Part shown: positions 33,944-43,076 of the stretch, piece after piece
How positions within the stretch are numbered: position 1 is the first letter of the stretch
How the letters are laid out: the number at the start of each line of letters is the position of its first letter
The notes under the pieces: generated by a model
What the model saw: only the letters and a program-made list of their open reading frames with translations
Databases searched by the model: none
Told to the model about the DNA's origin: nothing
Source of the DNA: a virus
Length of the DNA: 64,000 bases
Reading direction: 5' to 3' (one strand)
IMG/VR virus record: IMGVR_UViG_3300009130_000021
Span: 1 to 64,000 of that record
Position numbers and translations under genes: made by a program

Positions 33944-33960
33944 TTTTTTATTATTTATAT
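33944..33960 (-). promoter_or_regulatory. late promoter of protease-scaffold gene
   Basis: The - strand reads ATATAAATAATAAAAAA, containing TATAAATA, ending about 10 bases before the start codon. Confidence 0.8.
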
Positions 33961-33998
33961 TTAATAAACTTGAAAAAATTGAAAAATTGTGCTCTAGA

Positions 33999-34967
33999 TT
34001 ATGAAAGGATTGATTTAAGTGTATTTATATTTTCATCTGATAGATCAGACAAATCTGGACAGATGATATTAAACTTTATAGTATAGTTACCCATGTCTCC
34101 ATTTTCTTTCTTAAGACCTTCTCCTTTAATGTTAAACTTAAGATTATTTAAGGTTTCTGGAGAGTTAATTTCAGCTCTATATTTTTTACCTACTATAGTT
34201 TCTACTTCTACTTTTTCTCCTGGTATTAAAGCAGTTGTTAAAGGAATATCTAAATATTGAACAATATTATACCCGTCTATTTCCATATCCTCAGGGACAT
34301 CTATTTCTACTTTTAGATTACAATCACCTTGAACCATAGTCGACTCAGGCTCTCCCCAGATATTAGGCTTAGATACTACAGACTCATTACCTAATCCTTT
34401 TAATTTAATATTGACAAAATACTTTCCGTTTTCTTTAATTACCTTAGCATGTTTCTCAGTAAGTTTTAAGAATACATTTATCTTTTTATCCTCTAAGTTA
34501 GATTTAAATGAAGAGTCTACGGTTGATCTTTGATATTCTAATTTAATAGGATTTCCTTCTATCGCATCTATAATCGATATTAAAGTATCTCTATTAATAT
34601 TCAAATAAGAATAATCCTCACTTTTAGGTCTTCTAAATGCTGATCTATTAAACTTTCCTCCAAATGTTTCATTTACCGCTTGGTCCCATGTTTTATGAAA
34701 TGAATCTTCTTTAGGTCTACGTCCCCTATTTCCAAATCCACCGAATCCTCCTGAGAATGGATTAGATCTAGATTGATCATATGATTTTCTTTTACTTGAA
34801 TCTCCTAGAGTTTCGTATGCTTCTGCTATCTCTTTAAATTTAACATCTGCACCTTCTTCTTTATTCTTATCAGGGTGATATTGAAGAGCAAGCTTTCTAT
34901 ATGCCTTTTTTATTTCAGCATCAGTTGCTTTTTCATTAACCTCTAGTATTTTATAAAAGTCTTTCAT
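33999..34967 (-). CDS. J-domain co-chaperone (DnaJ/CbpA-like)
   Basis: The product stimulates host DnaK. The 322 residues begin with a J domain (1-65: [23 protein letters not shown] at 31-33), then a Gly/Phe-rich linker (about 70-85). Two beta-rich substrate-binding domains follow, ending in [20 protein letters not shown], as in CbpA and class II DnaJ; the zinc-finger cysteines are lacking. It sits upstream of the head genes on the same strand with its own late-type element, suggesting help in capsid or tail assembly alongside the phage GroES. Confidence 0.85.
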   Translation of the reverse strand: MKDFYKILEVNEKATDAEIKKAYRKLALQYHPDKNKEEGADVKFKEIAEAYETLGDSSKRKSYDQSRSNPFSGGFGGFGNRGRRPKEDSFHKTWDQAVNETFGGKFNRSAFRRPKSEDYSYLNINRDTLISIIDAIEGNPIKLEYQRSTVDSSFKSNLEDKKINVFLKLTEKHAKVIKENGKYFVNIKLKGLGNESVVSKPNIWGEPESTMVQGDCNLKVEIDVPEDMEIDGYNIVQYLDIPLTTALIPGEKVEVETIVGKKYRAEINSPETLNNLKFNIKGEGLKKENGDMGNYTIKFNIICPDLSDLSDENINTLKSILS

Positions 34968-34983
34968 ATCTAATAATTAGTAC

Positions 34984-34997
34984 AGTTATTTATTAAT
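34984..34997 (-). promoter_or_regulatory. late-type promoter of J-domain gene
   Basis: The - strand reads TTAATAAATAACTG about 17 bases before the ATG. It matches the AATAAATAA core but lacks the following A-run. Confidence 0.55.
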
Positions 34998-35000
34998 TAG

Positions 35001-35027
35001 TTTCATTATTAAGTATTATTATAAAAA
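35001..35027 (+). promoter_or_regulatory. candidate early/middle promoter
   Basis: ATTAAGTATTATTATAAAAA precedes the + strand gene at 35040 by about 13 bases and resembles the AGTATnATAA element. Confidence 0.35.
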
Positions 35028-35039
35028 CTATAAATCATC

Positions 35040-35315
35040 ATGATAGAAGGATTTAAAAAACATAGGCACGAAAGAAACCCTTTAGAAAAAGAGTTACATG
35101 ATAAGTTCTTAACTGATCATAATGCAGCAGGTCAAGTTGGTGATATGGATAGTATAGTATTCGGTCACGATACTAGTTTATATCCTTTAGATAATTTATC
35201 TGATAGGGAGAGACGTATAGTTGTGAGTACTATTCAATGGTTAGGATCCCCAGTAGGTCAATGTTTTTTAGCCGACTGTGGATTTAAATTAAAGAGGAAT
35301 GGCAAAGAAGGTTAG
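35040..35315 (+). CDS. hypothetical protein, 91 aa
   Basis: The soluble 91-residue protein ends IQWLGSPVGQCFLADCGFKLK; the WLGSPVGQ pattern is one I associate with uncharacterised phage proteins. It is first of three overlapping small genes flanked by late operons on the other strand. Function unknown. Confidence 0.65.
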   Translation: MIEGFKKHRHERNPLEKELHDKFLTDHNAAGQVGDMDSIVFGHDTSLYPLDNLSDRERRIVVSTIQWLGSPVGQCFLADCGFKLKRNGKEG

Positions 35316-35523
35316 AATAGTAGAACGTATACATGTTGATGGTACTATTAAGTACGTAATTCAACAAAAGCATTTCTTATTTAGATGGTTGTGGGTTGAC
35401 GCATGGATTAATAGAGGAGTAGAATGTAATGATTCGTATTATTCTTTAGAAGAGGCTGAAAAGAACCTTTGCTACTTCGACGGTAGTAGATCTAAACAAA
35501 AGGTTGTTAAATATGGGAGTTAA
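35299..35523 (+). CDS. hypothetical protein, 74 aa
   Basis: The 74 residues overlap the previous gene by 17 bases. The pattern IKYVIQQKHFLFRWLWVDAW with aromatic clusters resembles short phage beta-sheet proteins, and a related layout occurs in the 60-residue protein at 57293. Function unknown. Confidence 0.6.
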   Translation: MAKKVRIVERIHVDGTIKYVIQQKHFLFRWLWVDAWINRGVECNDSYYSLEEAEKNLCYFDGSRSKQKVVKYGS

Positions 35524-35821
35524 AAATATATTCTATTTTATACAAGGTCATTTAAAAAGATTAGGAGACGATCTTAATCTTATTCCTGAGCATCAAAGAG
35601 AACAGGTAGTATATAGATCTAATATATGCAAAAATGATTGTATGAAACATGGTTATTGTATATTCTGTGGATGCGATGTTCCTGAAAAGTTATACAATAA
35701 AAGATCTTGTAATAGCGGTAAGAGATTTCCTGATATGATGAATGAAGAAGATTGGGAAAAATTCAAGAAATCCAATAACATTAATTTTATTAAATACGAC
35801 GATTCTACTTCGAAACCTTAA
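35513..35821 (+). CDS. small cysteine-rich zinc-binding protein
   Basis: The likely start is the ATG at 35513 (GVKNIFYFIQGHLKRL), overlapping the preceding stop; an upstream ATG at 35504 is possible. A cysteine cluster (NICKNDCMKHGYCIFCGCDV then SCNSGKRFPD) matches a small phage and Bacteroidota zinc family with the pattern CxxCGC...K...C...KW or F. The 3' end overlaps the convergent spike gene by 17 bases. Function unknown. Confidence 0.65.
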   Translation: MGVKNIFYFIQGHLKRLGDDLNLIPEHQREQVVYRSNICKNDCMKHGYCIFCGCDVPEKLYNKRSCNSGKRFPDMMNEEDWEKFKKSNNINFIKYDDSTSKP

Positions 35822-36563
35822 CTGTTTCAGAAAGAGCAAAACTTTTGAATTGTTCTACTAAAGTAGCAGCCATTCCTAAGCTTGTAGGTAATTTAGCATC
35901 AATTAAAGCTGCCATTTGAGTAAGTAATAAAAATAGTTGATCTCCTAGAACTGCACTTCCGGTAACAGGACTATGTCCAACTTTAACAAAGTTACCATTT
36001 ATCCAAATATCATTAGAAGTAGCTTCAATTTCACTTCCAGAAGTCATATTTATAGTACTATTTGAAGTAACATTGATTTCTCCTCCTCTTAATTCTATCG
36101 AAGAAGCAGAATCTGCATGTTCTATTGTAATAGCTCTATCTTGACCTATATTAATTCTAGATCCTTTAAGCTGAATAGTAATTCCTTTATTTAAAGTAAA
36201 CCAAATCTTTAATTCTTCATCTCCGTCGAATAGCATAATGTGAGTACCTGCATATTCTCCTTCTTTGTTAAGCTCTTCTTTGATTCCTTCTTCTAATTCG
36301 TGAATTCCATAGTATTCTGGACTGTACTCATTGCCATTATTGAACTTAACTGCAACAATAGATCCAACTTTAGGAATAGAAATAGAACCTGCACCTCCTT
36401 TTCCACCAAAATATACACTTTTTTGTTGTGGATATGCATAAGGAATGTCTTCAGCCGGTATTCCTTCATGTAAACCAAATATTCTAACTTTACATCGACC
36501 TTCTTTTCTGTCGTCTTTGATATCTTCAACTATTCCTACGTATGTTTGATCGTATTTGTTCAT
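35805..36563 (-). CDS. 5: baseplate central spike (gp5/gpV/VgrG-like, no lysozyme domain)
   Basis: The 252 residues form an N-terminal OB-fold (1-95: YVGIVEDIKDDRKEGRCKVR, PKVGSIVAVKFNNGNEYSPE) and a repetitive beta-helix (about 115-195: SRINIGQDRAITIEH, GEINVTSNSTINMTSGSEI), then an alpha-helical tail. T4 gp5 has a lysozyme domain between these parts; here there is no room for one, so this is a simple spike and peptidoglycan cutting must be supplied elsewhere. It clusters with hub genes. Confidence 0.78.
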   Translation of the reverse strand: MNKYDQTYVGIVEDIKDDRKEGRCKVRIFGLHEGIPAEDIPYAYPQQKSVYFGGKGGAGSISIPKVGSIVAVKFNNGNEYSPEYYGIHELEEGIKEELNKEGEYAGTHIMLFDGDEELKIWFTLNKGITIQLKGSRINIGQDRAITIEHADSASSIELRGGEINVTSNSTINMTSGSEIEATSNDIWINGNFVKVGHSPVTGSAVLGDQLFLLLTQMAALIDAKLPTSLGMAATLVEQFKSFALSETVKVSK

Positions 36564-36577
36564 ATTAATTTATACTG

Positions 36578-37726
36578 TTAACCTCCATATACGTTTTGAT
36601 CAGTTGGATTAGGCCAATTAGGAACTTGATCTCCATTTGACGCATATCCTTGTGAATATCTATCGCCTAAGTCAGAAATAGGTGGCTCTATGAGCTGACT
36701 TGCTGCTCTAAGAGCTGGATTTACGAATCCTCCTACTTTAGAAAGTTCATTTTGAATCTTTTGTCCTGCGTTTTGTATACTTTCACCAATAACTGGCAAT
36801 CCGCTAAGGAAATTTGCTGCATTTTGACCTTGAGTTGCAATATTACGTAATCCCCATGGGTTTCTAGTGTTAGTTTTATCAGGATCTTCAAATATTTCAG
36901 TTCCGTCTCCAAATTTAGCCTCTTCTTCGAACCATCCTACTTTTATAGCAAATTTATTGTTATCTTCAGATCTTCCGTCTGATCCTACTTCAAAAGTACT
37001 AGGTCCAGGTAGAGATTCAGAGAAATCGAACTCACATTGTCTACATTTAAACTTAATATATCCATATTCGTCCATAACATTAGATAGAACATTACCACCG
37101 CCTACAATATTACCTATCGAGCCAGTGTCGATTCCCAAAGATTGAGCAATTCCTTGAGTTTCACCCGGTAAACGGTATCTTAAGTTCCTCCATTCAGCAA
37201 TATAGATATCTACTGAGAACCATCTTAAATTATCAGGAACTCTTTCTCTTCTATACTTAGCGTCGAATATTGCATTTCTATATAGGCCTGCTAATTCTGA
37301 TATTCTAAGATCTACTGCTTCCAATGTCTTTATTTCTAAAGTCATTTTATCGGAATTAGCTTTATATCCTTTAGACTGATCTGTGTTATATTTATATAAA
37401 TCAGAAAGACCTGTTATAGATTGAAAATACCAAGGAGCGTTGAAAGTTAAATGTCTCAGAATTCCCTTAAATGTGGCAAGACCGTCTGCTTGAGCTGCGT
37501 ATCCTCTATTAGTTAAGAATCCGGTTGCACTAGTCGCAGTTCCAGTATTAAACAGAGGACTATTAGATAAACTCAATTCGTCAATTTCTGCCTGAGCTGG
37601 AGTATCTTCAAATTTAAAATCTAATGCAAATGTTAAATAAGTAGGCTCATCAAAAGAATCTAAAAAGACTCCTTTTGTAAAGTTATTATGCTTATTATTT
37701 AAGTTTATAAAATTATGCATTATCAA
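36578..37726 (-). CDS. baseplate or tail-tube-junction structural protein
   Basis: The 382 residues have no signal or membrane segment and overlap the hub gene upstream by 14 bases. Features include LRHLTFNAPWYFQSITGLSD, DAKYRRERVPDNLRWFSVDI, and a CxxC (FKCRQCEFDF) followed by a poorly ordered Pro/Asn-rich C-terminus. Position between spike and hub and its length suggest an equivalent of T4 gp48 or gp54, which start the tube on the baseplate. I do not see decisive motifs. Confidence 0.5.
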   Translation of the reverse strand: MIMHNFINLNNKHNNFTKGVFLDSFDEPTYLTFALDFKFEDTPAQAEIDELSLSNSPLFNTGTATSATGFLTNRGYAAQADGLATFKGILRHLTFNAPWYFQSITGLSDLYKYNTDQSKGYKANSDKMTLEIKTLEAVDLRISELAGLYRNAIFDAKYRRERVPDNLRWFSVDIYIAEWRNLRYRLPGETQGIAQSLGIDTGSIGNIVGGGNVLSNVMDEYGYIKFKCRQCEFDFSESLPGPSTFEVGSDGRSEDNNKFAIKVGWFEEEAKFGDGTEIFEDPDKTNTRNPWGLRNIATQGQNAANFLSGLPVIGESIQNAGQKIQNELSKVGGFVNPALRAASQLIEPPISDLGDRYSQGYASNGDQVPNWPNPTDQNVYGG

Positions 37727-39185
37727 TTATATTTTTTTCAGCTCTCCAGTTCATCTTACATAGCTCAAATTCAGTTGAATATTGAAAACCTTCTGCTTTT
37801 CCATCGTATATATACTTAGTTCCATTCACGTAATACCTTCCAGACAAAGTATCGTTTAATACTATAGTGCTATCGGTAACAGGAGTTTCTTCTACTGCTC
37901 CATCAGTCTTATCTCTATTAGCCTGTTGTAATTTAGCCTCTCCTATATCGTCGTGCATTGCAACAAATAATCCACTCCCTTTGATAATTTGGAAGTTAAT
38001 ACCTGATGTTTCAACAGTCATCTTTACTTTATTTAATTCGGTATTATTATGATCGTTTATAGTCTTAGATGCGTTCCATTCAGAATGCGCGTTTCCATAA
38101 TCTATATTTTGCCACTTCTTAATTAAATTATTTCTAAGAACCTCGTCGTCAGGTATTAGAGATAAGTCATTATTCTTATATCCTTTTATAAGGATTGGGT
38201 TTACGTAAAATTTAGTAAACTTATCAGACTCTAATTTATGATCGTAATAATATATTTGGTGTCGATATCCTCTGTTTTGTAGAATACTTCCAACTTCTCC
38301 GCTTAAATTAAATTTCTTAATAAATTGAGGTCTTCCTTTATCAGATGGGTGATTAGTTAAATATATTGGAACTTCATCAGTTTCAAATTCAGTATTACCT
38401 TCTGATTTTTCAGATCTTTCATTATTGACATTACGCTGCATTCCACTAGTTGTATTCTGATACGTATTATTAATTTCCGCGTTAATATTAAGTTGTTCTG
38501 TGACGTCTATTAGGTTTATATTATAGTACTTATCAATAAAAGAAGTAAAAAAAGTATCGTCATCTTTATATGCATGGTCGCTAACATGCTTCATAAAATC
38601 TAAAGAATTATTATTAGAATTTATCCATGTCATAATATCCGATGTGCTTATTTCGTTTTGTGCATATCCTAAATTAAGATCTGATGCTAATTGTAATAAT
38701 GCATCTTTTGAAGAAACATTAGAGTAGCTTTTAGAAACATTGTCATATAGCTTAGGAATGTATAATTCTCCGTATATAGAAAAAGAATAATTATCTGATC
38801 CTAATGGTTTCATTTCAACTATAAGAAAATCACATCTAATAGGCTTAAATTTAGAATTTTGAGGTTTTATATACACGCTTATTATAGGATCATTCTTAGG
38901 ATAGTTTGCACTATTTAAAGTTCCAGTATTATCGTTGAATATAATCTTAATAGTAGGTATTTTTCCAGTTTCATCAAGTACCATATAATCAATATCTGTA
39001 ACGTATACTGAGTTTATCATAACTAAAGGCTTATCTGCTCCAGCTTTATCTATTGCAGAATTCCCGCCTTTACCTGTAACGAATAATAAGTTATCCTTTG
39101 ATAATTCTCTATCGTCAGGTAATGACATTTCCTTTAAAGGAACTGCTGGTTTGCTTATAACTTTTATTAAATCCTTAGATGCCAT
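37713..39185 (-). CDS. 27: baseplate hub protein (gp27 / late-control-D-like)
   Basis: The 490 residues (T4 gp27 391) contain a segment typical of gpD/gp27 hubs: SSKDALLQLASDLNLGYAQ, then TWINSNNNSLDFMKHVSDHA and DTFFTSFIDKYYNINLIDV, the part that builds the tube-like hub domain. The N-terminal third is beta rich (IPTIKIIFNDNTGTLNSANY). It would form a trimer with the spike. Overlaps neighbours by a few bases on both sides. Confidence 0.7.
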   Translation of the reverse strand: MASKDLIKVISKPAVPLKEMSLPDDRELSKDNLLFVTGKGGNSAIDKAGADKPLVMINSVYVTDIDYMVLDETGKIPTIKIIFNDNTGTLNSANYPKNDPIISVYIKPQNSKFKPIRCDFLIVEMKPLGSDNYSFSIYGELYIPKLYDNVSKSYSNVSSKDALLQLASDLNLGYAQNEISTSDIMTWINSNNNSLDFMKHVSDHAYKDDDTFFTSFIDKYYNINLIDVTEQLNINAEINNTYQNTTSGMQRNVNNERSEKSEGNTEFETDEVPIYLTNHPSDKGRPQFIKKFNLSGEVGSILQNRGYRHQIYYYDHKLESDKFTKFYVNPILIKGYKNNDLSLIPDDEVLRNNLIKKWQNIDYGNAHSEWNASKTINDHNNTELNKVKMTVETSGINFQIIKGSGLFVAMHDDIGEAKLQQANRDKTDGAVEETPVTDSTIVLNDTLSGRYYVNGTKYIYDGKAEGFQYSTEFELCKMNWRAEKNIIDNA

Positions 39186-39760
39186 TATATAAATAGTTTA
39201 TCTTTAAGCAAAGCTGCTTGTAGTCTAGATCGTGATATTGGAACTGGGCAATTTTTCTTATTTACAGTAGTAACATCTTCACCGAATACTAGTCTACCGT
39301 CTTTAACTTTTACATTAGAATCTCCTACGGAGTTAATGTTAGGTGGCAATTGTTTCTTATTTAAATTATTTAGTCTGTTCTTATCTTTCTGAGATTTAGG
39401 ATCTATTATTGGATCAACATCTTGCTCTGATCTCTCTCCTCTTTCTGGAATGTCTCTAGGGGATATGAAAAGACTAGAAAAAGAAGAATTAGGTATTCCA
39501 TATAAGATGTCATCTACATCAATAGAAAAAGGGTTAGATATTCCATTATATTTTAATAATCCGTCCCATAAGCTTTGATCTCCCAAAACTCTTTTTGCCA
39601 CTAAATCAGGTCGCATCTTCTCCTCTTCTTCTACTCGAAGTATTCCTACTCCAATAGATTCTAAAGGATATCTAAATGTGTTATAAATAAGATCAGTAAA
39701 TGATCTATTTTCACCATCTTGTATCGTCTTCTTATTTCCTAATATCTTACTAAATAACAT
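39185..39760 (-). CDS. 53: baseplate wedge protein (gp53-like, LysM-type fold)
   Basis: The 191 residues (T4 gp53 196) contain RPDLVAKRVLGDQSLWDGLL and YNGISNPFSIDVDDILYGIP, which have the LysM-like layout seen in gp53-type baseplate proteins: a helix, KYN, then a proline-containing strand. The rest is a polar linker. It lies one base from the hub gene in the baseplate operon. Confidence 0.6.
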   Translation of the reverse strand: MLFSKILGNKKTIQDGENRSFTDLIYNTFRYPLESIGVGILRVEEEEKMRPDLVAKRVLGDQSLWDGLLKYNGISNPFSIDVDDILYGIPNSSFSSLFISPRDIPERGERSEQDVDPIIDPKSQKDKNRLNNLNKKQLPPNINSVGDSNVKVKDGRLVFGEDVTTVNKKNCPVPISRSRLQAALLKDKLFI

Positions 39761-39765
39761 ATAAT

Positions 39766-41700
39766 TTAATCTTTTGTAACAAATGTCTTAAAGTAGGCTG
39801 GGATATTATCATTTCCAAATCCACTTCCATAGAATGCTGATACTCTAGCTTTAGCATCTTTCATTGCTTGTTCATTACCTCCTCCAGTGTTCGCATTGCT
39901 AACTCCTGCTGTTTCATTTACATCAGCCTTATCGTTTGCTTTAGCCGCTACTTTACTGTTTACTCCAAACTGTTTAGTTTTAAGGTCAGTCTGTTCACCA
40001 TATGATTGGTTAGCTGCACTCGGCGGAGCTACTTTAGAAGTTGACATGAATCCGTTTCCTAAGTTAAACATAGATTCTATATCTTGTTTTGCTCTAGGCC
40101 TTCCGTGTTTAAGAGTAACTTTAAAACTAAATTCAGTAGGAAAGTCGTCAAGTCCTAGTGTTTCTCCAACTGTCATTTTAACATCGCTTACTACAAGGTT
40201 TCCTATCATAGCAATTGGATTCATTGGGTTACCTACTGTTAAATGCCATTCTCCAATTGCTCTACCGTCTAATATCGCTCTATAGCTCAAAGGAGATTGC
40301 ATTAATGCTCCTAATTTTCCAGCTATCATTTTGTTTGCAATTCCTGCTAAATCTTCAGTTACTGAGTAATTTCTTGCGTCGCTTAGTCCCTTTGCTTTAT
40401 CTGCTGCTTGTCTTCTTTTTTCACCTTCCGGATCTTTAATAGCCTTTGCCATTTCGTTTATAGTGCTCTGAAGTCCACCTAATCCTGCTTTAACCTGCGC
40501 GCTTAATGCTTCCATTCCTTTAGCCATTGCTTCAGGAACATCTCCCTTTAGTATTGCTTCTTCCATTCCTAGTGGGTCTAGTGTAATCCCAGTTTGAGCA
40601 AAATATCTAATAGATCCTCCCCAGAACGGAGCAGTGTTATATGTCAAAGATAAAAAGTTAGTCAATAAATCTAAAAACGCAATCTTAGGATTTATATTAC
40701 CGTATGATCTTAAAGAGTAGTCAAAATTAAGAGTTATATCTCTCATATAATTAAACCCGCGATCTCTTATCCTAGTCTTATTTACTACATTAACTGGACC
40801 TAGAATTCTATTCCAATATGGACCTTTTGGACCGTATGCTCCTTTAACATATTCCTGCATTTTAGAATCAAATCCAGTAAGCTTTGCAAAGCTAATGCTG
40901 TCGTTTCCAGCAAACAGCTGAGCTTTTACTTGCTTATATAAAGGAGAATCTTTATTTTCTACACCTAAGACTTCTAATAGAGCGTCTACACTTATTTCAT
41001 TACCTGCAACGTCTTGTACTTCAGTGTCTAAATCTTTCCATAAGTATCCCCAGTCTACATTAATGATATTATTTAAATCATTGTCTATATCACTACCATA
41101 CCAGCTAACTGCTTGCGCTAAAGGAACAAAAGGTCCTCTTTCTTTTGGTAGGCTATCAATATTATCTTCTACTGGAATAGGATATCTCCTAAGAGTTAAC
41201 ATTCGGTTATTAGGAACCTTTCCGTAATACTTACACCATAAAAAATCAGAAGTTGCATATGGCATTGGAGTCATAGGATTACTTTTTTCAGATCCTACGT
41301 TTCTTCTAGACCATTCTATGATTCTTTGAGCAGTTGGATTTTCAACGTATTGTCTTTCACTACTAAAGCTTTTGAAATTACCTTTTGTATCATTTACAAA
41401 ATCAGATTCTCCCGATTTAGCAGGAGTGAAATACTTAAGCATATTTCCAGGAGCCTCTGCTATATTTGAATCAAAGTGATAGTCTTTATTATATTCTCCA
41501 ACATTAAGTCCAAATTTACTGTATCTAAATACATTAAATGCGTTAAATAACGACAGGACACCTGGTGCCTTAATTCCCCCATCAACTCCTCCGTCAGCAT
41601 CTTTCTTATATCCATCTGAAAGTAGATTAAAAGAATCGTTTGTACTTATCTGCGATGTTACTTGTGCTAACTTATTATTATCTCTATTGAAAATTGACAT
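39766..41700 (-). CDS. large tail/baseplate structural protein, 644 aa
   Basis: It is the first gene of the - strand baseplate operon behind a late promoter. The 644 residues include an Ala/Lys-rich helical section (about 395-455) and a C-terminal beta domain (EWHLTVGNPMNPIAMIGNLV, then LGLDDFPTEFSFKVTLKHGR). The latter is a pattern I associate with tail-tube-related proteins of large phages. Candidate roles are baseplate hub or tube initiator. No T4 gene name can be assigned with confidence. Confidence 0.6.
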   Translation of the reverse strand: MSIFNRDNNKLAQVTSQISTNDSFNLLSDGYKKDADGGVDGGIKAPGVLSLFNAFNVFRYSKFGLNVGEYNKDYHFDSNIAEAPGNMLKYFTPAKSGESDFVNDTKGNFKSFSSERQYVENPTAQRIIEWSRRNVGSEKSNPMTPMPYATSDFLWCKYYGKVPNNRMLTLRRYPIPVEDNIDSLPKERGPFVPLAQAVSWYGSDIDNDLNNIINVDWGYLWKDLDTEVQDVAGNEISVDALLEVLGVENKDSPLYKQVKAQLFAGNDSISFAKLTGFDSKMQEYVKGAYGPKGPYWNRILGPVNVVNKTRIRDRGFNYMRDITLNFDYSLRSYGNINPKIAFLDLLTNFLSLTYNTAPFWGGSIRYFAQTGITLDPLGMEEAILKGDVPEAMAKGMEALSAQVKAGLGGLQSTINEMAKAIKDPEGEKRRQAADKAKGLSDARNYSVTEDLAGIANKMIAGKLGALMQSPLSYRAILDGRAIGEWHLTVGNPMNPIAMIGNLVVSDVKMTVGETLGLDDFPTEFSFKVTLKHGRPRAKQDIESMFNLGNGFMSTSKVAPPSAANQSYGEQTDLKTKQFGVNSKVAAKANDKADVNETAGVSNANTGGGNEQAMKDAKARVSAFYGSGFGNDNIPAYFKTFVTKD

Positions 41701-41708
41701 TCAACTTC

Positions 41709-41725
41709 TTTTTTATTATTTATTA
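41709..41725 (-). promoter_or_regulatory. late promoter of baseplate operon
   Basis: The - strand reads TAATAAATAATAAAAAA, ending about 8 bases before the ATG at 41700. Confidence 0.8.
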
Positions 41726-41747
41726 GAAATTGTAATGATATAAGTTT

Positions 41748-43076
41748 TTATTTTCTACCTGCTGATATAAAATCTTTAAATGATAATATCTTACTTTTAG
41801 ACTTCTTTTTAGATTTCTTCTTTGATTTTCCTTTGTTCTTAGATAAAGGTCCAGCTAGAGACATTGTATCCATAGATCCAGCCATAGTCTCCGGGGATTG
41901 AAAGAATGTTCCAGGTGAACTTGATCCTGAATCCATAGGTGCAATCATATCTTCTTCTAAAGTGTCGTCAAATAAACCTAAAGTGTCTAGAATATCTAAG
42001 TCCTCTTCATCAGTTCCTAATTTGCTAAGCATTAACCTGTCTACTTCACTTTTATCAACTTCCCAACCATCTAAGAAATATTTACTTTTTCCATTTGATA
42101 GTACTAAAGCAGGCCCGTCTTCCCTGTGTCGTTTTCCGTTTACATGATATTCTAAGTCTCCATTGCTTCTTATTACGGAAGGTCCGTCTTCTCTATGGTA
42201 TTCACCATCTACGAGCCATTCCTTTCTTCCATCTTTTTGAATAACAGCAGGTCCTCCTTCTCTGTGCAGATTTCCGTTCTTAAACCATTTTTCAACTCCA
42301 GATTCATGATTGATTTTAGCAGGTCCGTCTTCTCTATGTACCATATTACGCCTATACCATGTTTCAAATGCTACTTCATCAGTGTCTCCTACATATCGTA
42401 TTGAAGCAGGTCCATCTTCTCTGTGGCGTAACATCGTTCCCCATTCTGAAGGAATTCTCCATTCTTCTATGCGATCCTTTCCAAAATATCTAGTGCTTTT
42501 TACCGGTGTTTTATTTTCGTTTATTTCCATAAACATTTCAAATAATCCTAAAGTGTCTAATATTTCTATATCTGACTTATCGTATCCTGATTTCATTAAG
42601 AAATCTACTTCTTCTATCTGCTTTCCGTTGATATAATATTCTAAGTCACCATTGTTTCTTATTACAGCAGGTCCTGATTCATTATGTAAAGTGTTATTCT
42701 TTAACCAAAATACATCACCATTACTAGACTCAACTTTTCCATCTCCAGTATGACCTTCAAAATGAGCAATGATCAGAGGATCTTTTAAAATCCATCTACC
42801 ATTATCATTTTTACCTGCATATTTAATAAGAATCCCTTCTTCTGAATTAAAGTGACCTTTTCTTAATATAAGATTAGTTGCCCAATACCCTCTCTTAGAA
42901 GAATCGTATTTTTCATTCTTGATATCTTCAACAATAAATCTTACAATCTCACTATATCTTCTACCCTCTTTTCCAGATTCCCATATAAATTTAAGGACGC
43001 TGTAAGTTGTAGAATTATCGTCTATTCTAAGTTTAGTATTTTTAGTGGTTGATACGTATTGGTATTTAGAACTCAT
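41748..43076 (-). CDS. HREDGPA-repeat protein with winged-helix-like N-terminus and C-terminal tag
   Basis: The 442 residues have an N-terminal region (25-100) that looks like a winged helix (YSVLKFIWESGKEGRRYSEI, WILKDP). Two sets of HREDGPA repeats follow, at 131 and at 218, 247, 271, 294 and 317. Each set is followed by a DTLGLF module (174-179, 364-369). A Ser/Pro and Lys-rich linker leads to the C-terminal KILSFKDFISAGRK. The repeat (MORN/YwqK-like, about 23 residues, with W-x-NG turns) probably forms a long beta-sheet. The C-terminal module is shared with the proteins at 50136 and 50690. Late expressed; head packaging is inferred from the tag. Confidence 0.72.
   Translation of the reverse strand: MSSKYQYVSTTKNTKLRIDDNSTTYSVLKFIWESGKEGRRYSEIVRFIVEDIKNEKYDSSKRGYWATNLILRKGHFNSEEGILIKYAGKNDNGRWILKDPLIIAHFEGHTGDGKVESSNGDVFWLKNNTLHNESGPAVIRNNGDLEYYINGKQIEEVDFLMKSGYDKSDIEILDTLGLFEMFMEINENKTPVKSTRYFGKDRIEEWRIPSEWGTMLRHREDGPASIRYVGDTDEVAFETWYRRNMVHREDGPAKINHESGVEKWFKNGNLHREGGPAVIQKDGRKEWLVDGEYHREDGPSVIRSNGDLEYHVNGKRHREDGPALVLSNGKSKYFLDGWEVDKSEVDRLMLSKLGTDEEDLDILDTLGLFDDTLEEDMIAPMDSGSSSPGTFFQSPETMAGSMDTMSLAGPLSKNKGKSKKKSKKKSKSKILSFKDFISAGRK

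Noticed and set aside
35805-36563. Lysozyme domain in the spike protein
   Set aside because: The OB-fold runs straight into the beta-helix; there is no space or catalytic E/D/T pattern for a T4-like lysozyme.
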